A DNA stretch of 64,000 bases from Cycas panzhihuaensis (GCA_023213395.1 CM041465.1:72981741-73045740); one strand, 5' to 3'; counted from the first letter of the stretch, positions 1-11,779 are shown. Numbers and translations are program-made. Notes: generated from the letters alone by a model not told the origin.

Positions 1-908
1 GCCTTACAAAAGAAGAAAGAAAATTTCTTCACAATTTTTTTTTTATATATAAAAAAAAAGGTAGCCTCCTATGAAATACCAATAACTATCTCCCATGGTA
101 ACGAAATTGAGTACTGCTTTTTGTACTGTAAACTAGATTCAGAACCGCATCTTTAAGAAGTAGAATTAGGTCAAAATGAGTTTTACAATTTTTTTGGTAG
201 CCCTGCAAAGCAGACAAAATATATTTTTATAATATCTTTGCTAAGAATAATTGTTATTCATTAAAACAATAATAACTTTCTCATACGACAATGGAATTAT
301 ATGTCATTTTTTGCACTAGAAACTAGACTCAGAGCTACATCTTTAACAATTAGAATTAGATTAATTGGATCTCTATAGAATTTTTTGTAGACTTATGAAA
401 TTCAACAAGTAGATTTTATTTGTATAAAAAATCTAACTTACAAATATCTTATCAACACACGATACCATATGAAATTTCCATGATTTTTTTATTAATAAGA
501 TCCTGATATGGGTAAGATGAGAGCATACAATGATGAATATTATAAATATCTCTAAATTCTTTAATAAAATACACATAAACTCTCCTTATAAACATTCTTC
601 TAAATGCTAAAAAACTTTTGACAACATTTTCACTTGTTAAATGGACAAAAATAGGAGAAAGAAAAGAAAAATAAGATATATACAAATGACTACCAAAGGA
701 TTGGAATCCTTAGGCCTTATAACTCCTTGTATTGTATTTTCAAACCTATAAAAGAGAAAGGAAAAACAAAGAGTACTAAGTATGCTATGATAAAAACTTG
801 AAAATATTTTCAAATCTACTTTCACAATCTCTTTTACCACATGGATTATAGGGGAGAAGGAAGTAATGGCTCCATTACAAGTACAAGTGAGGAATATAAA
901 GAAAGTTT
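1..908. other. AT-rich stretch, no gene recognised
   Basis: No family motif is seen in any frame. It lies downstream, on the minus strand, of a PBS-like site at 909-920, so it is probably the leader and worn gag of a minus-strand LTR element running off the left edge. The short open frames here have no recognisable domain. It contains the diverged tandem duplication listed separately. Confidence 0.4.
78..412 (+). repeat. diverged tandem duplication, period about 190 bp
   Basis: Two similar blocks follow each other, at about 78-220 and 265-412. Shared words in the same order are AATAACT, TTTTTGCACT/TTTTTGTACT, AAACTAGA, GCATCTTTAA/ACATCTTTAA, TAGAATTAG and TTTTTTGTAG/TTTTTGGTAG. A weaker echo may exist near 1620-1725. 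Function unknown; period estimated by eye. Confidence 0.5.
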
Positions 909-920
909 GCTCTAATACCA
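909..920 (-). other. primer-binding site of a minus-strand LTR element
   Basis: Read on the minus strand this is TGGTATTAGAGC, one base from TGGTATCAGAGC, which pairs with the 3' end of plant initiator tRNA-Met. It directly follows, on the minus strand, a sequence ending CATA, where an LTR would end in CA. Confidence 0.5.
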
Positions 921-1204
921 TATGAAAGGAGTGGATCTAGCCTTCATTTCCATACACTATACACAAAGGTAAATATGGGAGCAAGAGAGACTTGAGAGAA
1001 AGAATAGCTCTCACAAAATGGGGAGGTGAAAATGAGCCTCCTCTATTGAGCTTTTACTTTTATATTGAGAAATAGAGCATTAGAGTTAAATGAAATGAAA
1101 TTACACATAATGTACATGAAAATGCATTTCACTTACGTGATCTAATTTAAAGTTCACTTAAGACCTTTTTAGGAATAATCAGCTAATATAATAACCTTGT
1201 GACA
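921..1204 (-). repeat. probable 5' LTR of a minus-strand element
   Basis: The inner border is set by the adjoining PBS. The outer border is a guess: on the minus strand a TGTCACAAGG word starts at 1204. No second copy lies in the window, so LTR identity cannot be tested here. Confidence 0.35.
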
Positions 1205-1882
1205 TTAACCCGTTTCACGTGCCTCACGCGCAGGCCGTGCAACCAAAGATCATTAAAATTTTTATTTTTTAATTATATGTTTTAAATATTTAGTCATATG
1301 ATATTAAAATTAATTAAAGTTTCAATTTAAATATACTTTAACCCCCTTCATCTGGTCATATTAAGCTCTCATATGGCCTTTTTATGTAGCTTAAAGGGTA
1401 GATATCAAATTTTTATTAGTTAGATTTGATTATATTTTATTTTACAAAAAATATTTATCTCTTTTTAATAATTTTTCAAGTTCACCAGCCCCTTAGCAAC
1501 ATTAGCAGATGGTCATATGCAGCCTACAAGTGATTGGGGGTTAATTTAGAGGGAGTTTAACCCTGTTTTTCATTTATTTTTCGGTATAAAGAGGTACCTA
1601 TATTGTTTATATGATATCTCCTCAACTATACGTCCATTTTGCAAACCATCTAGACCGTAAAGAAGTAGATTTAGAGCTCTATAACTTAGAATCGAATTAA
1701 GTCAAATTTGGAGCTAATTTGTAAGAGATATTAGCTACTAAATTTGGCCTTTGTAATTAAGCCTTTTGAGCCTTATTTTTCATGTTTTGAAGATTTTTTT
1801 TAGTTGTTTTGAAGTTTTTTTGTTAGTTTGAGCTATGGTTAATCTTTTCTAACTGTCCAATTCTCATTTTTAAGGCTAATTA
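1205..1882. other. AT-rich spacer, nothing recognised
   Basis: No coding motif, PBS or LTR pair is seen. The 5' LTR of element A would be expected here; nothing resembles its 3' LTR at 6519, so A has probably lost its 5' end. Confidence 0.5.
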
Positions 1883-2748
1883 GTGTATGGTGATGTTTCT
1901 TGTATAGGTATTATTCTTGAAAAATTGACGAAATTCACTTTTAATAGGGACATATCCCTTCCCATACCTATACAAGACCCTAATGATGCCACTAAAATAA
2001 TCCCACCAGATCTTATAGCCTTAACAAACTTCAAAGCTAAGAACAACACAGTATTATCCTTTCTCCACTTAGTGGTTGAAGACCAAGTGGATCAAAACAT
2101 TGAAACTAGCCAAACATCTTATGGGGCATGAAGCATACTTTGTATCCTTTATAAGAGAAAATATGAATTGAGATCTTTAACACTCAAAGTACGTCTATTT
2201 GCTATGCCATTTATTAGAAATATTACCAACCATTTGACTGAAGTAAAAATAATTCAAACCCAATTGATTATCCTTAGTGAGCCACCTTCTGACTATGACT
2301 TGATTTCTAACACCATTAACATTCTACCTATTGAATATAACTCCTTGTATCCAAGCTATATGACAATTATTCTAAGATGGACTTTAGAACCTTTGAGGGG
2401 CTCTTACTTCGAGAGGAGAATATACTCAACCAACTAGGGATAATATCAACATCTGACTTAACTCCTACCTTTGTAACTCAAAACTTAAAAAAGAGTAAGG
2501 TTGTTAGTAGAGTAGTCCAACAGCTTAGTCAGTAACAAGATTTAGCTCAACCCTTGGACTATCTTTTCATATCACAAGAGTCATATTAGCATCCAACTTA
2601 GCAGCATCTTATTGGCATCTCCTCCTCCTCCTGTCCGACTTAACAGTCTTAGCACCAACCATAAGGATAGTCTCAAAAGAATCAGTAAGGCAAACCAAAT
2701 ATCACCTGCCTCTACTATGGCAAATTTGGACATCTAGTTATTGAATGC
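1883..2748 (+). pseudogene. gag: element A gag with zinc knuckle (broken)
   Basis: Copia gag of the UBN2 type, the particle-forming structural protein. The segment 1883-2131 and, in another frame, 2168-2437 read as one gag once stops are ignored; visible blocks include LVVEDQVDQNIETS and the region around FERRIYSTN. A CCHC knuckle follows at 2707-2748: C-x2-Y-x4-H-x4-C, so the second Cys has become Tyr. Several stops and frame changes make it a pseudogene. Confidence 0.8.
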
Positions 2749-3186
2749 AGGAGACAATAGGTTGATTTACAACTCTTGCAGAACTAAGGGAGCCAAGCAT
2801 ATGGGCCATATTATCAACAACCACCCCTCATTTATCAACAGGGAGCACCTTCATACCAACAAGGAGGTCTTAATTACACTCAACAAAGATAAGGAGTTTC
2901 TTATCAACAAGGAGAACCATGCTCTCCTCAAGGAACCCCTTTTCACAATAATGAGGCCCTCTTTTGCAATAAGGAGGCTCTTATTATCAACAAGGTGGTC
3001 CTATTCAACAACAAGGAGGCCCTTTCTACCCACAAAGAGGGCTATTATACCAACCTCAAGGCCAATTCTATCAATAGAATTAGAATCCAAGACCCACACA
3101 AGGACAAGGACCTCAAAACAGGCAACAGTTCTCAAATAGAAATCAAAGGAACCAACAGAATAATCAACAACAAGATAGAAACATGA
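2749..3186 (+). pseudogene. element A Gln/Gly-rich linker between knuckle and protease
   Basis: DNA words around CAACAAGGAGG recur many times; in the gag frame they encode YQQGG-like repeats, and out of frame they give Lys/Asn-rich or Arg-rich nonsense. Such low-complexity linkers are not a standard copia domain. It joins the zinc knuckle to the protease and appears to be part of the same ancestral polyprotein, with stops and slippage. Confidence 0.6.
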
Positions 3187-3192
3187 GAGATA

Positions 3193-3810
3193 ATGAGAAC
3201 TCCTCCTCCCATAACCCTATTTTTTGTAGCATTGTCCTCACAACTTAATGAGACTACATGGCTCCTTGATTCTGGTGCAACGAGACACATGACAGGTTCA
3301 AAAAAGATGTTAGAAGAGACCCAACTAATCAACACTCAAACAGTCATATTTGGAGATAACTTGACTGATAATGTAACCAGAATTGGTATGGTACCAATAA
3401 CTTTGAAGGACTCCAACATTAAGCACCACATAAGCAATGTGTTCCTTGTACCTCATATGAAAATGAACCTACTTTCCATCAGTCAAATGGATAAGCAGAA
3501 CTTAGATATTCTCTTTAGCCAGAGCATTTACAAAATTACAAATCATGCCACAGGTAAACTTGTGGCCATAAGATATGAAGATGGTGGCTTATATAGGTTG
3601 AATGGAGTCCCCTTTTCCACTACTCCATAACATGAAACATGTTCCATAGCCAACTCAAATCAATCTGATAAGGGGAAGGATGTAATTGATGAAAAGTCTC
3701 ATTGCATATAAGAATCTAGAGAATGCTCCCATTCAAAGGATAATGTCATCACAAATAACTCTAAAGACCACCTATGGCATCAATGCCTAGGTTATTTGAA
3801 CATATAAAGC
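3193..3810 (+). pseudogene. element A aspartic protease
   Basis: Copia-type aspartic protease, which cuts the Gag-Pol polyprotein. The active-site block WLLDSGATRHMTG is intact, with Asp-Ser-Gly-Ala at 3268-3279. It is followed by the conserved NVFLVPHMKMNLLSISQ block and by the start of the pre-integrase region (KLVAIRYEDGGLYRLNG). The frame is open to 3630, then stops; downstream homology continues in the same frame into integrase. Confidence 0.9.
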
Positions 3811-4638
3811 TTGAACCTCATGTATAAGCTAAATATAGTACATGACCTACCTAAAATCAAGAGATACTGTAACATATGTGAGGCATGCATAAAGAGAAAG
3901 CAACAAAGAAAAGCATTCCCTTCCAAGAATGCATTGAGAGTTTCACAACCATTAGAGTTGGTCTACTCAGACATTTATAGCCCTATGTACGTCTAATCTT
4001 TTAATAGACGCTGGTATTTCATCATCGTCATAGATGACTTCTCAAGAAAAGTGTGGGTCTATTTCTTGAGAAATAAATATCAAGCCCTAGACAAATTCAA
4101 AGACTTTAAAGCTACTGTAGAAAATGAAAGTAGAATGAAAATCAAGATCCTTAGGTTTGATAATGGTAGTGAGTACATTTCAAATTAGTTCAATAATGTT
4201 TGCAAGGAACATAGCATCCAGCGTCAATTTTCTGCTCCTCATATACCTTAACAAAATGGTGTAGCTAAAAGGATGAATCATGCTTTGATCAACAAAGGAA
4301 AAGCCATGCTTTGTGTTGCTAACCTTGCCACCAAATTTTAGGCCAATGTTATTGCCACTACTGCTTACTTAACCAACATAAGTCCCACAGTTGCGGTTAG
4401 GAACATTAGTCCTGAAAAAGCTTGGTCAGGGTAAAAACCATTTGTATCTCACTTGAAGATCTTTGGGTGTATGGCATATAAACGTGTCCCAAAGGATAAC
4501 AGAAAGAAGCTTGATGACAAGAGCCTTAAGTGCATCTTCGTTGGCTATGTACCCGGTTGGAAAGCCTATAAAGTCTTTGACATAGTTGGTAACCAAGTTT
4601 ACATGACACGAGATGTAATCTTTGAAGAAGAACCATAA
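3767..4638 (+). pseudogene. element A integrase with pre-integrase zinc finger
   Basis: Inserts the cDNA into host DNA. The pre-integrase His/Cys finger begins at LWHQCLGY and ends at CNICEACIKRK. The core keeps LVYSDIYSP (first Asp), FDNGSEY (second Asp) and the QNGVAKR block near the catalytic Glu, which is not obvious. The C-terminal HLKIFGCMAY...KCIFVGY signature is clear at 4453-4638. Stops lie at 4186, 4249 and 4339, all at positions where the family has Gln or Trp. Confidence 0.9.
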
Positions 4639-6491
4639 GAACTAATACATCCCCAACCTCAGATTGTAGTAGTAGAAGAAGTTGGTTCATCTCAAGTGAC
4701 TTTTGGACAAATTTTGGAGCCACCAGTACCAACTTTCTCCTACACTCCAGGTCCCTCATCAGTTCTAGAAACATCTTCATCATCTACTTAAGCAAGCACA
4801 ATCTTACCTCCTATTTCAATTGATGACCTTCATGTGGAAGCCACTAACTTTCAACCACCTCTTAAGTGGGTACAATAGCTTTTAAAGGGTGCTTATTCTC
4901 CTCCTACAACTGCAAAAAGGCATTCTAAAATAAGACACTCTACAAACTTTGCTCTCATGGCGCATGTACTTAAAACACCTGAGCCTTCCATATTTTAGGA
5001 GGTAATTAAAGACCAAATGTGGAAAGCAGCTATGGATGAAGAGATGAATTCTATATTAAAAAATGACACTTGAGAGTTGACTAAATTGCCACCTAGAAAG
5101 AAAGTAATTGACTATAGATAGTTGTACAAGACAAAGTTTTATGTAGATGGCATTGTAGATTATCATAAAGCTCGCCTTGTAACAAGAGGTTTCAAATAGC
5201 AGGAACCAATTGACTATGATGAGACCTTTGCACTAGTAGCCAACATGACCACATTCCATTTGGTTATGTCCCTAGCAGCCTAATTTGGATGGCCTGTTTA
5301 CCAAATGGATTTGAAAAGTGCTTTCCTCAATGGAGAGCTTAAAGAAGAGATTTTTTTAAAACAACCTCTAGGCTATGTCCAAGACAAGAATTCTTAGTTT
5401 GCAGACTCAATAAAGCCCTTTATAGACTCAAGCAGGCACCATGTGCCTGGTATGTAAAGATAAATGTTTTTCTCATATAATATGTATTCAATTGTTCATC
5501 CTCTGACCTAGATCTCTACATCTGGGTTAAAGATAATTTGATCACCATTATTGTCCTCTATGTGGATGATCTTATTATTATTCGCAATGATACTAATGGA
5601 ATCTCTTGGCTTCAATCAAAATTAAAGAACTTTGAGATGATTGATCTTGGGTTGCTCTACTACTTTCTTGGAATTGAAGTTTGGCAAAAACTAAGATATA
5701 TCTTCGTGACCCAAACTAAGTATGACAATGAGCTTTTGAAAAAATTTAGGATGATATGATGTAAGCCAATACCAATTCCCATGGAGATAGGAACCAAGTT
5801 AAACCTAGATGATCAAGGGAAACCTTTTAATCCCATATTATACTGACAGTTAGTTGGGAGTCTCATCTATTTCACCCACACTCATCTGGATATCTCATAT
5901 GCAGTGAGAATCTGCTCTAGGTATATGTTACAACCAAAAGCATCTCATTAAAAAGCAACCACTGGGATCCTCAAATACATCAGTGACTCTCATCAGTTTG
6001 CCTTTGAGTACAACAAGATTGAATCACCTATTCTAAAGGGACATACAAATGTTGATTGGGTTGGTGGCCAGGACACTCACCATTCAACTTCAAGCTATTG
6101 TTTTGATATGAACTCAGTTGTAATCTCGTTGAGCTATAAGAAGCAGCCTAATGTTTCCCTTTCTTCCACCGAAGCAGAATATAAAGTAGTTATCCATGCT
6201 ACAACCAAGTTGATTTGGCTTAGATGGATTCTCGCTGAGTTTAGACTTTAATAACATGCATCTACCATTATGTACTATGATAATCAAAGCATGTTGAATA
6301 TGACAAAGAATCATGTATTCCATGCTAGAACCAAGCACGTTGAGGTCCATCACCACTTCATCCATGAGCGTGTCCAGAACGGAGAAGTTGATCTCGTCTA
6401 TCATCATACTAAATACCAAGTTGTCGACATCTTCACCAAAGCACATGGTAAACCAAAGTTTGAATGGTTTAGGCGTGACCTCGACATCTGA
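4639..6491 (+). pseudogene. element A reverse transcriptase and RNase H
   Basis: Copies element RNA into DNA and removes the RNA template. Visible blocks, in order: [30 protein letters not shown], then after a frameshift near 5390 LYRLKQAP, LYVDDLII with an intact YVDD at 5559-5570, DLGLLYYFLGIEV, and RNase H blocks SLSSTEAEYK, FHARTKHVEVHHHFI and DIFTKAH. Stops occur at 5197, 5281, 6249 and elsewhere. The stretch 4639-4950 is the variable IN-RT linker. Confidence 0.92.
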
Positions 6492-6506
6492 AGAAATGAA
6501 CTTGCT

Positions 6507-6518
6507 ATTAAGGGAGGG
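6507..6518 (+). other. element A polypurine tract
   Basis: The purine-rich run ATTAAGGGAGGG lies directly before the TGTTAAAA start of the 3' LTR, about 15 bases after the RNase H stop. It would prime plus-strand DNA synthesis. Confidence 0.75.
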
Positions 6519-6776
6519 TGTTAAAACTATCTAATACCACTTTCATTTGTTTATATCTTTGTAATCTAATGTTCATATTGTATTAATAAACCTTTGATGT
6601 AATTCAATTATATTTGACATTGAGGTCGGGTCCACCTCTTGTGCCGTTAAGTCAGCCTATCAAATTGTAATGTAACATTAACGAATGGCTATAAAGTATA
6701 TCCTGCACCTTTATACATCATATTGATTTAATTTTAATGCAGAAGCTCTACTCAAAAAAGAGCTTAAGGTGTGACA
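6519..6776 (+). repeat. element A 3' LTR
   Basis: Starts TGTTAAAACT after the polypurine tract and has a TATAAAG box at about 6690. The 3' border is uncertain: TGTGACA near 6776 is taken as the end, but TTTTAATGCA near 6743 is also possible. No 5' partner was found. Confidence 0.6.
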
Positions 6777-6845
6777 AATTCACCTGCAACCTTGCTAGTT
6801 TCTTTGTTTTGTTTATTTGCATATTTAGTTGAGTATCTTTGTCAT

Positions 6846-7790
6846 TTAGCTTGATATATTAATCAGTGCACGTGTTAAAGATTCTGAGTTTCTTATCATG
6901 CCCGACCTCTTTTGACTATGAATATGAACATAGGTTGTGCTTCCAAAAATTTTGAGATGACTCATGTCAGATGTTCTTCTTGGCCATGCTTCTTTAGGGG
7001 TGAGCTTTTCAAGCAATTTTGTGGGACTTCTATTTATAAGACACACAATTAAATTCACAGTTTCAACCCAATACATATTAGATACTTCTTTCTCTTTTAA
7101 TGTGCACATAATTATTTCAGTTATAGTTCTATTTAATATTTTAACTATGCCATTAGATTATGGAGTATAAGGAGTAGTAAGTTGTTTATGAATGGCATAC
7201 ATCTTGTAGAAATTAAAGAATTCATTCGAGATGTACTCCCCTCCCCCATCTATTCTAAGGACTTTAATTTTGTATCCACTTTTAAATTCAGCTTGTGCTT
7301 TGAATTCTTTAAAAACATCAAAGACTTCTAATTTACTAAAGATAAAATAAACCCATGCTTTTCCACTAAAATCGTATATAAAAGTAAGAAAATACCTATC
7401 ACTACTGACAAAATTAGGTGTGATTAGTCCACATATATCACTATGAACTAGTTCTAATTTTATTTGGACTTTCCAGTTGCTTTCTTGAAATTGAAACCTG
7501 TGTTGTATCCTCATTACACAACCTTTGCATACAAAAGAACTTAAAGTAATATTATTAGGTAATCCTTCTCCCATATTTAAATTTTTAAGCATTTTTTACC
7601 TATCATCTACAATATACGCATGTCGAAAATGCCATATTTCATTATTAATGTTGCAAGCAAGAAAAGACTTTGTAGGAGGATAAATAGGAGTAGAGACTAA
7701 TTTATAAAAATTATCAATTTCAGTCCCTTTTGCAATTACAATGGCATTTTTTTTTATATAACAAATAATAGTATTTGCTATCCTCATAAA
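6846..7790 (-). pseudogene. element B integrase and pre-integrase region
   Basis: Minus-strand frame 7158-7592 carries the pre-integrase finger end (CKGCVMRIQHR), LELVHSDICG with the first catalytic Asp, FLTFIYDFSGKAWVYF, and RIDGGGEYISNEF where the family usually has DNGGE. The minus frame 6846-7109 continues with INRSPTKLLEKLTPKEAW and HLKIFGSTTYVH, the C-terminal copia block. The 7596-7787 frame carries HFRHAYI (finger His). A stop or frame change separates the pieces. Confidence 0.88.
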
Positions 7791-7799
7791 AAATGATTC

Positions 7800-8060
7800 A
7801 AAGTTTCTTCTTCCTTAATTAAGACACAAAAAGAAGATTCTTCTTTAAACCTGGAACAAACATGACATTATTGATCTTTTTTATTTCTTCATTGATCTTT
7901 ACTAATATGGTTTCTTTTTGTTTTATGTGCAAAGAAAATTTGTCCCCAAGTTTAACAGTTTTATTTGAGGAATATGGAAGAAGAGTTTCAAATCAATCTT
8001 CTCTCCCTGTCACGTGATTGAAAGCTCTAGAGTCTATGTAGCAATCTTTATTATTTTAGA
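7800..8060 (-). pseudogene. element B aspartic protease (active site altered)
   Basis: The minus strand reads Asp-Ser-Arg-Ala at 8023-8034, followed by FNHVTG, where the family has Asp-Ser-Gly-Ala. A G-to-A change explains Gly to Arg. The downstream NNVMFVPGL block, where copia proteases keep a V(F/Y)VP motif, is seen around 7845-7875. Confidence 0.7.
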
Positions 8061-8169
8061 CATAAGAGGCTAAAATAGTAATAAATGCAATTTCTTCTTA
8101 TTCATCTTTGGTTTGCTCATTGTTGTAATTATCTTTAACACACTTCCCTATGTAGATCTTTGCTCTTTT

Positions 8170-9000
8170 GTATGGACAACTGCTTGAAAGATGCCCAAAT
8201 CTTCCATACTGATAATAAGGACAAGTCTCCATTGTCCTATAATCACTAACAAAATATCCTTGCCTTCCACAGTGATAATAGATATAAGTATTTATCGATC
8301 TACCTCTTGTAGCCCTTGACCTTCCTCATATGAATCTTCTTCTGCCTCTTATATCTATTAATATCCCTCGTGTGGCTCTTCCTCTTCTAAAGTCTTGTTG
8401 TTCAATTCTAAGTCTTGAGAGATATGCTTCTTCGATTTCAGTCTCTTTTTCATACGTTTGTATCCTTTACTTCTGCTACAGTAAGCGACCACAATGAGTA
8501 CCAAAAGACATAATGCCAACTTGTCCTCCTACAGTTAGAGTATTTACCAGATTGTCAAAGGACTTTGATAACTTGTTTAGAATGAGATGAATAATCTTTG
8601 TACCAAACACAATTTTACTAGAAAATGCTAGATTGTCTTTAATTTCTACAACTTTACTAAGGAAATCAGAGACTTGTTCTCCCTCCCTTAGATGTAGCAT
8701 GTATGGTTGTTCTTTTAGAGAAATTATTTAGGTTTCATTCTTTTGGCTATACATGGCAGCAAGAATTCTCTAGGATTTTATGGATGAAGAGGCTTTACTA
8801 CTGTGAGTTGGAATAGAATCTCCTATGGACAATGTAATGGTTGCATGGGCATGCCTATCTCTTTCTTCCCAACTAGCAAGTTTTACAAATTCAACATTAC
8901 TAGGTTTTGTTTCTTACCTTGTGACAATTTTCCAGGCAATTTTTACAACTAGAAGTCCTTTCGTTTTAATTTTCTAGACACCATAATTTTGGTTTGTCAA
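8170..9000 (-). pseudogene. gag: element B gag with two decayed zinc knuckles
   Basis: Minus-strand copia gag. The frame 8476-8700 has the block around LREGEQVSDFLSKVVEIKDN. Two knuckles lie downstream at about 8170-8300: one reads YYHCGRQGYFVSDY and the other YYQYGRFGHLSSSC. By comparison with CCHC, five metal-binding residues have become Tyr, each explained by one TGY-to-TAY or CAY-to-TAY change. Confidence 0.78.
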
Positions 9001-9705
9001 TTTATTAGTCACCTAAAGAGTAGAGAGAGGCTATTTTCTTAGTGAAATGAAAGAAACCTTTGTGAAAGATGATTTTTTCCAATAGTAGGAGGTCGCACAA
9101 TTGTACAAAAAAGTACAAGTGTACAGATGCCAAAAAACCCCTTAAAATATAGCTTTCTTCAATGCCTATCTGAATCTACAATTAGTTTCTTAATCTAATT
9201 TCTAGCTTGTTCAAAAAACAATTCTAAAGCCTAGTGGCGGTTAAGTTTTGAAAGTGTTTTTACTTGTATTTTTGAAAATCTCCGAAAAAAATCTACAAAT
9301 TTATACTTGACAAAAAGCTTATTTCATAACAAAGATTTTAAGACCAATTTCAACCACTAAAATGAAGAATTTTGGAGAAAAAAATAGAAAACAACAAAGA
9401 ATTATGAAACCCATGCCCACGATTTTGTTTAACTTCCTACTTGTAAAAGCTAAATATGAAAAAACATCTTTAGAATAATAGACTCTACTTAGTGAGGCAC
9501 CCACATTGGTGAAATTTCAAGGCAATCTAAGAACTTTGATTTTTGACCACATACAAATTCGTACTGGTGGTTGTACATTATCTTAATAAATTAATTATCA
9601 CATAATTCATTCTACTAACATTCATTCCATTCATATTTGTTCTTCCAAAGTTGTTCTTCAATTTTTCTCCTCGTATGAGACTTCCATGAATGCCCTAATA
9701 AACTT

Positions 9706-9717
9706 GTTATAATACCA
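9706..9717 (-). other. element B primer-binding site
   Basis: The minus strand reads TGGTATTATAAC directly after the LTR end TAACA. It is a decayed match to the initiator-tRNA-Met PBS. Confidence 0.65.
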
Positions 9718-9929
9718 TGTTAGAAAACATAGCATAAAAGAAAGTGTTCTTCATTAATTGATAGGTGAGAGTTTCTCTCCTATATAAATACATCAAATTT
9801 ATAAGAGAGATCTAGTGCATGTATGCCAAGTGTCACTTTATGGCGAAAGATGGCTCATGACACACGACCCTCAATTATACATAAGAGATATTAATGTAAA
9901 ACATAGGATAGAAAATTAATATTCCAGCA
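9718..9929 (-). repeat. element B 5' LTR, 212 bp
   Basis: Ends are TG...CA on both strands: plus strand TGTTAGAAAAC to ATATTCCAGCA. A TATA box (TATTTATATAGG on the minus strand) lies at about 9775-9788. The inner border is fixed by the PBS. The outer border touches element C sequence, so B may have inserted into C. Confidence 0.72.
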
Positions 9930-10009
9930 ATATATATGTTGGGACTTAAATAGCACATTCAAATGCGCCTTAAAATGATCTTGTCAATAAGTTTAAGATA
10001 AGTCGTATC

Positions 10010-10340
10010 TATGGCTAACGCAGTTGAAGCTAAATTTACAACAGAACGACCTACTTTCCATCATGATTCTACATGGTTCTAATGTCCCCGACAAGTAAAC
10101 CCTCAATGTCAGTGATCGTATTTGGATGAGTCATAGTGTCCTTCAGTAGAGCGCCAACCAATAGAGCCTTTATCAAGTCCAGTTCATGTACCTCCTATAG
10201 AAACAAACAGATGTAGGGAAGCTAACCTATGTATCTATTGCTCAGAGAAGTGGACTCTTGGGCACGATAGAGTCTACAAAGCTAAATGTATTATATTCAC
10301 CATTGACTTTGACCTGACCCTTGAAGAAGATTTTGACTTG
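10010..10340 (+). pseudogene. gag: element C gag C-terminus with chromovirus zinc knuckle
   Basis: A knuckle of the extended plant-chromovirus form starts at about 10230: C-x2-C-x8-H-x3-Y, reading CIYCSEKWTLGHDRVY. Element H has Cys at the last position at the matching place. An acidic segment (TIDFDLTLEEDFDLH) follows, also matched in H. Confidence 0.75.
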
Positions 10341-10469
10341 CACTAGGAACTTGTTGAAAAACCACCCCTGGAACCTTCTCCAACCCCCAAGCTGGAAGTG
10401 TCTTTGTTTGTTGTCTCCTTTGTCTCTTGTCCTAAACCACTTTGTGTCAAGGGCACTCTTTGAAAAACT

Positions 10470-10680
10470 CAAATCACTATTATGTTCAAGGGTGGCATAT
10501 CACTTAACTTTATCATTGTGCCTAAAATTAGGTTCACCTATTCCCTACCAAAATATCATACTCTTCATCATGCAGAACAATAAAGAATATACACATCCAA
10601 ATTGACACCTACTAGATGGTCTCAATTTTGTATGCCTTATCTATCAAAAGGTCAAATGCTAACTTTAAGCTCTAGTGGCT
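10470..10680 (+). pseudogene. element C protease remnant
   Basis: The block FKGGISLNFI matches INGGTSLNFI in element H, but the catalytic Asp position is Lys here. Sequence to about 10620 parallels H's segment that leads to the HIQIGTYQ block. Confidence 0.6.
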
Positions 10681-11039
10681 TCAAACTCTTGTAGCACTAC
10701 TAACTCCCCTAGTAATCCACAAACTTCATGACCTTCAATCTCCCCCAAATAAACCTATATGTCTATATCAAATGCGTAAATGATTAAATAGTAGCATTGA
10801 ATATATAGTATGCATTAATGACATCCACTTGGACATTCAACATGTTTTCACCATGTACTAATCTGCCTTTGTCCCCCTTTCAAATAGCTTCCCCCTAGAT
10901 TGTGGCTATGACCACACCATTGAACTCAAAACCCCCCACGATCTAATCAATCTTAGGTTGTATCGAAATTTTTATTTTCAAAAAAATTACTAATGAGTTA
11001 ATGGACATGTAGATTATACAACCTAACAAAAACCCATAC

Positions 11040-11760
11040 ATTGCTCCTATTGTCCTTTGTTCGCAAAAAAGATGACTCTTTTTTATTATGTGTTAATTGC
11101 AGAGAGCTTAATAAGCTCATCATAAAAAAATAAGTTTCTAACCCCGAGGAACGATGATATGCTAAATGAAATCCATGGGGCCACCATATTCTCTAAGTTA
11201 GATCTTCAATTAGGCTACTACCATATCCCCATTATCCCCAAAATTTGACGTAAGATAACCTTCCAAACACATCATGAACATTTTAAACTCTAAGTCATAC
11301 CCTCTGGCCCATGTAATGGTCTAGTCACATTTCAAGCTTTAATGAATAAGATATTTGCCTCTTACCTTTGAAAATTTACCTTTTTTTTTTTTTATGACAT
11401 ACTTATTTATAGTTTTGGCATGTCTCTTCACCTCCAACATTTGAAAATTGCCCTCAAAATCCTTAACCAACACCAATTTTATGCTAAATTATCTAAATAT
11501 GAATTCAACAAACTGGGTTGCAATACTTAGGCCACATCATTTTTTTGGAGAGTCTGTATTGACCCCAACAAAATTTCAATTATTACTACTAGACCTACCC
11601 CGAAAAATCTCCCTTAATTGTGTGCTTTCCTGGGGATCATAGGGTTCTATCGATGATTTGTCAAGAATTATGCTTTCCTTATGGCCCCATTAACATATCT
11701 ACTTTGTAAGGGGTCATTTAAGTGGTCTTAAGATGCAGATGATGCATTTAATTACCTTTA
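11040..11760 (+). pseudogene. element C reverse transcriptase remnant
   Basis: Matches H in order: the RKKDDSFLLCVNCRELNK block near 11065-11115, the segment equivalent to SKLDLQSGYY, then a 13-base T run at 11381-11393 before TATGACATACTTATTTATAG. Read in the local frame the catalytic motif is FFYDILIYS, so the first Asp of the expected FFDD is Tyr. Frameshifts break it. Confidence 0.75.
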
Positions 11761-11779
11761 AATGATCATGATGACCACC

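Larger units (their letters stand above)
1883..6776 (+). mobile_element. element A: degenerate Ty1/copia retrotransposon
   Basis: Plus-strand order is gag, zinc knuckle, protease, integrase, reverse transcriptase, RNase H, polypurine tract, 3' LTR, which is the copia arrangement. No 5' LTR or PBS is visible. Protease and integrase lie in one frame (3193 to 4638) with internal stops. A frameshift near 5390 moves the RT palm and RNase H into another frame. The element cannot make a functional polyprotein. Confidence 0.9.
6790..9929 (-). mobile_element. element B: 3'-truncated copia retrotransposon
   Basis: Read on the minus strand: 5' LTR (9718-9929), PBS, gag with two knuckles, protease, pre-integrase and integrase; it stops near 6790, abutting the 3' LTR of element A. 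RT, RNase H, polypurine tract and 3' LTR are missing. Truncation may have come from deletion at the A/B junction. All domains are damaged by stops. Confidence 0.85.
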
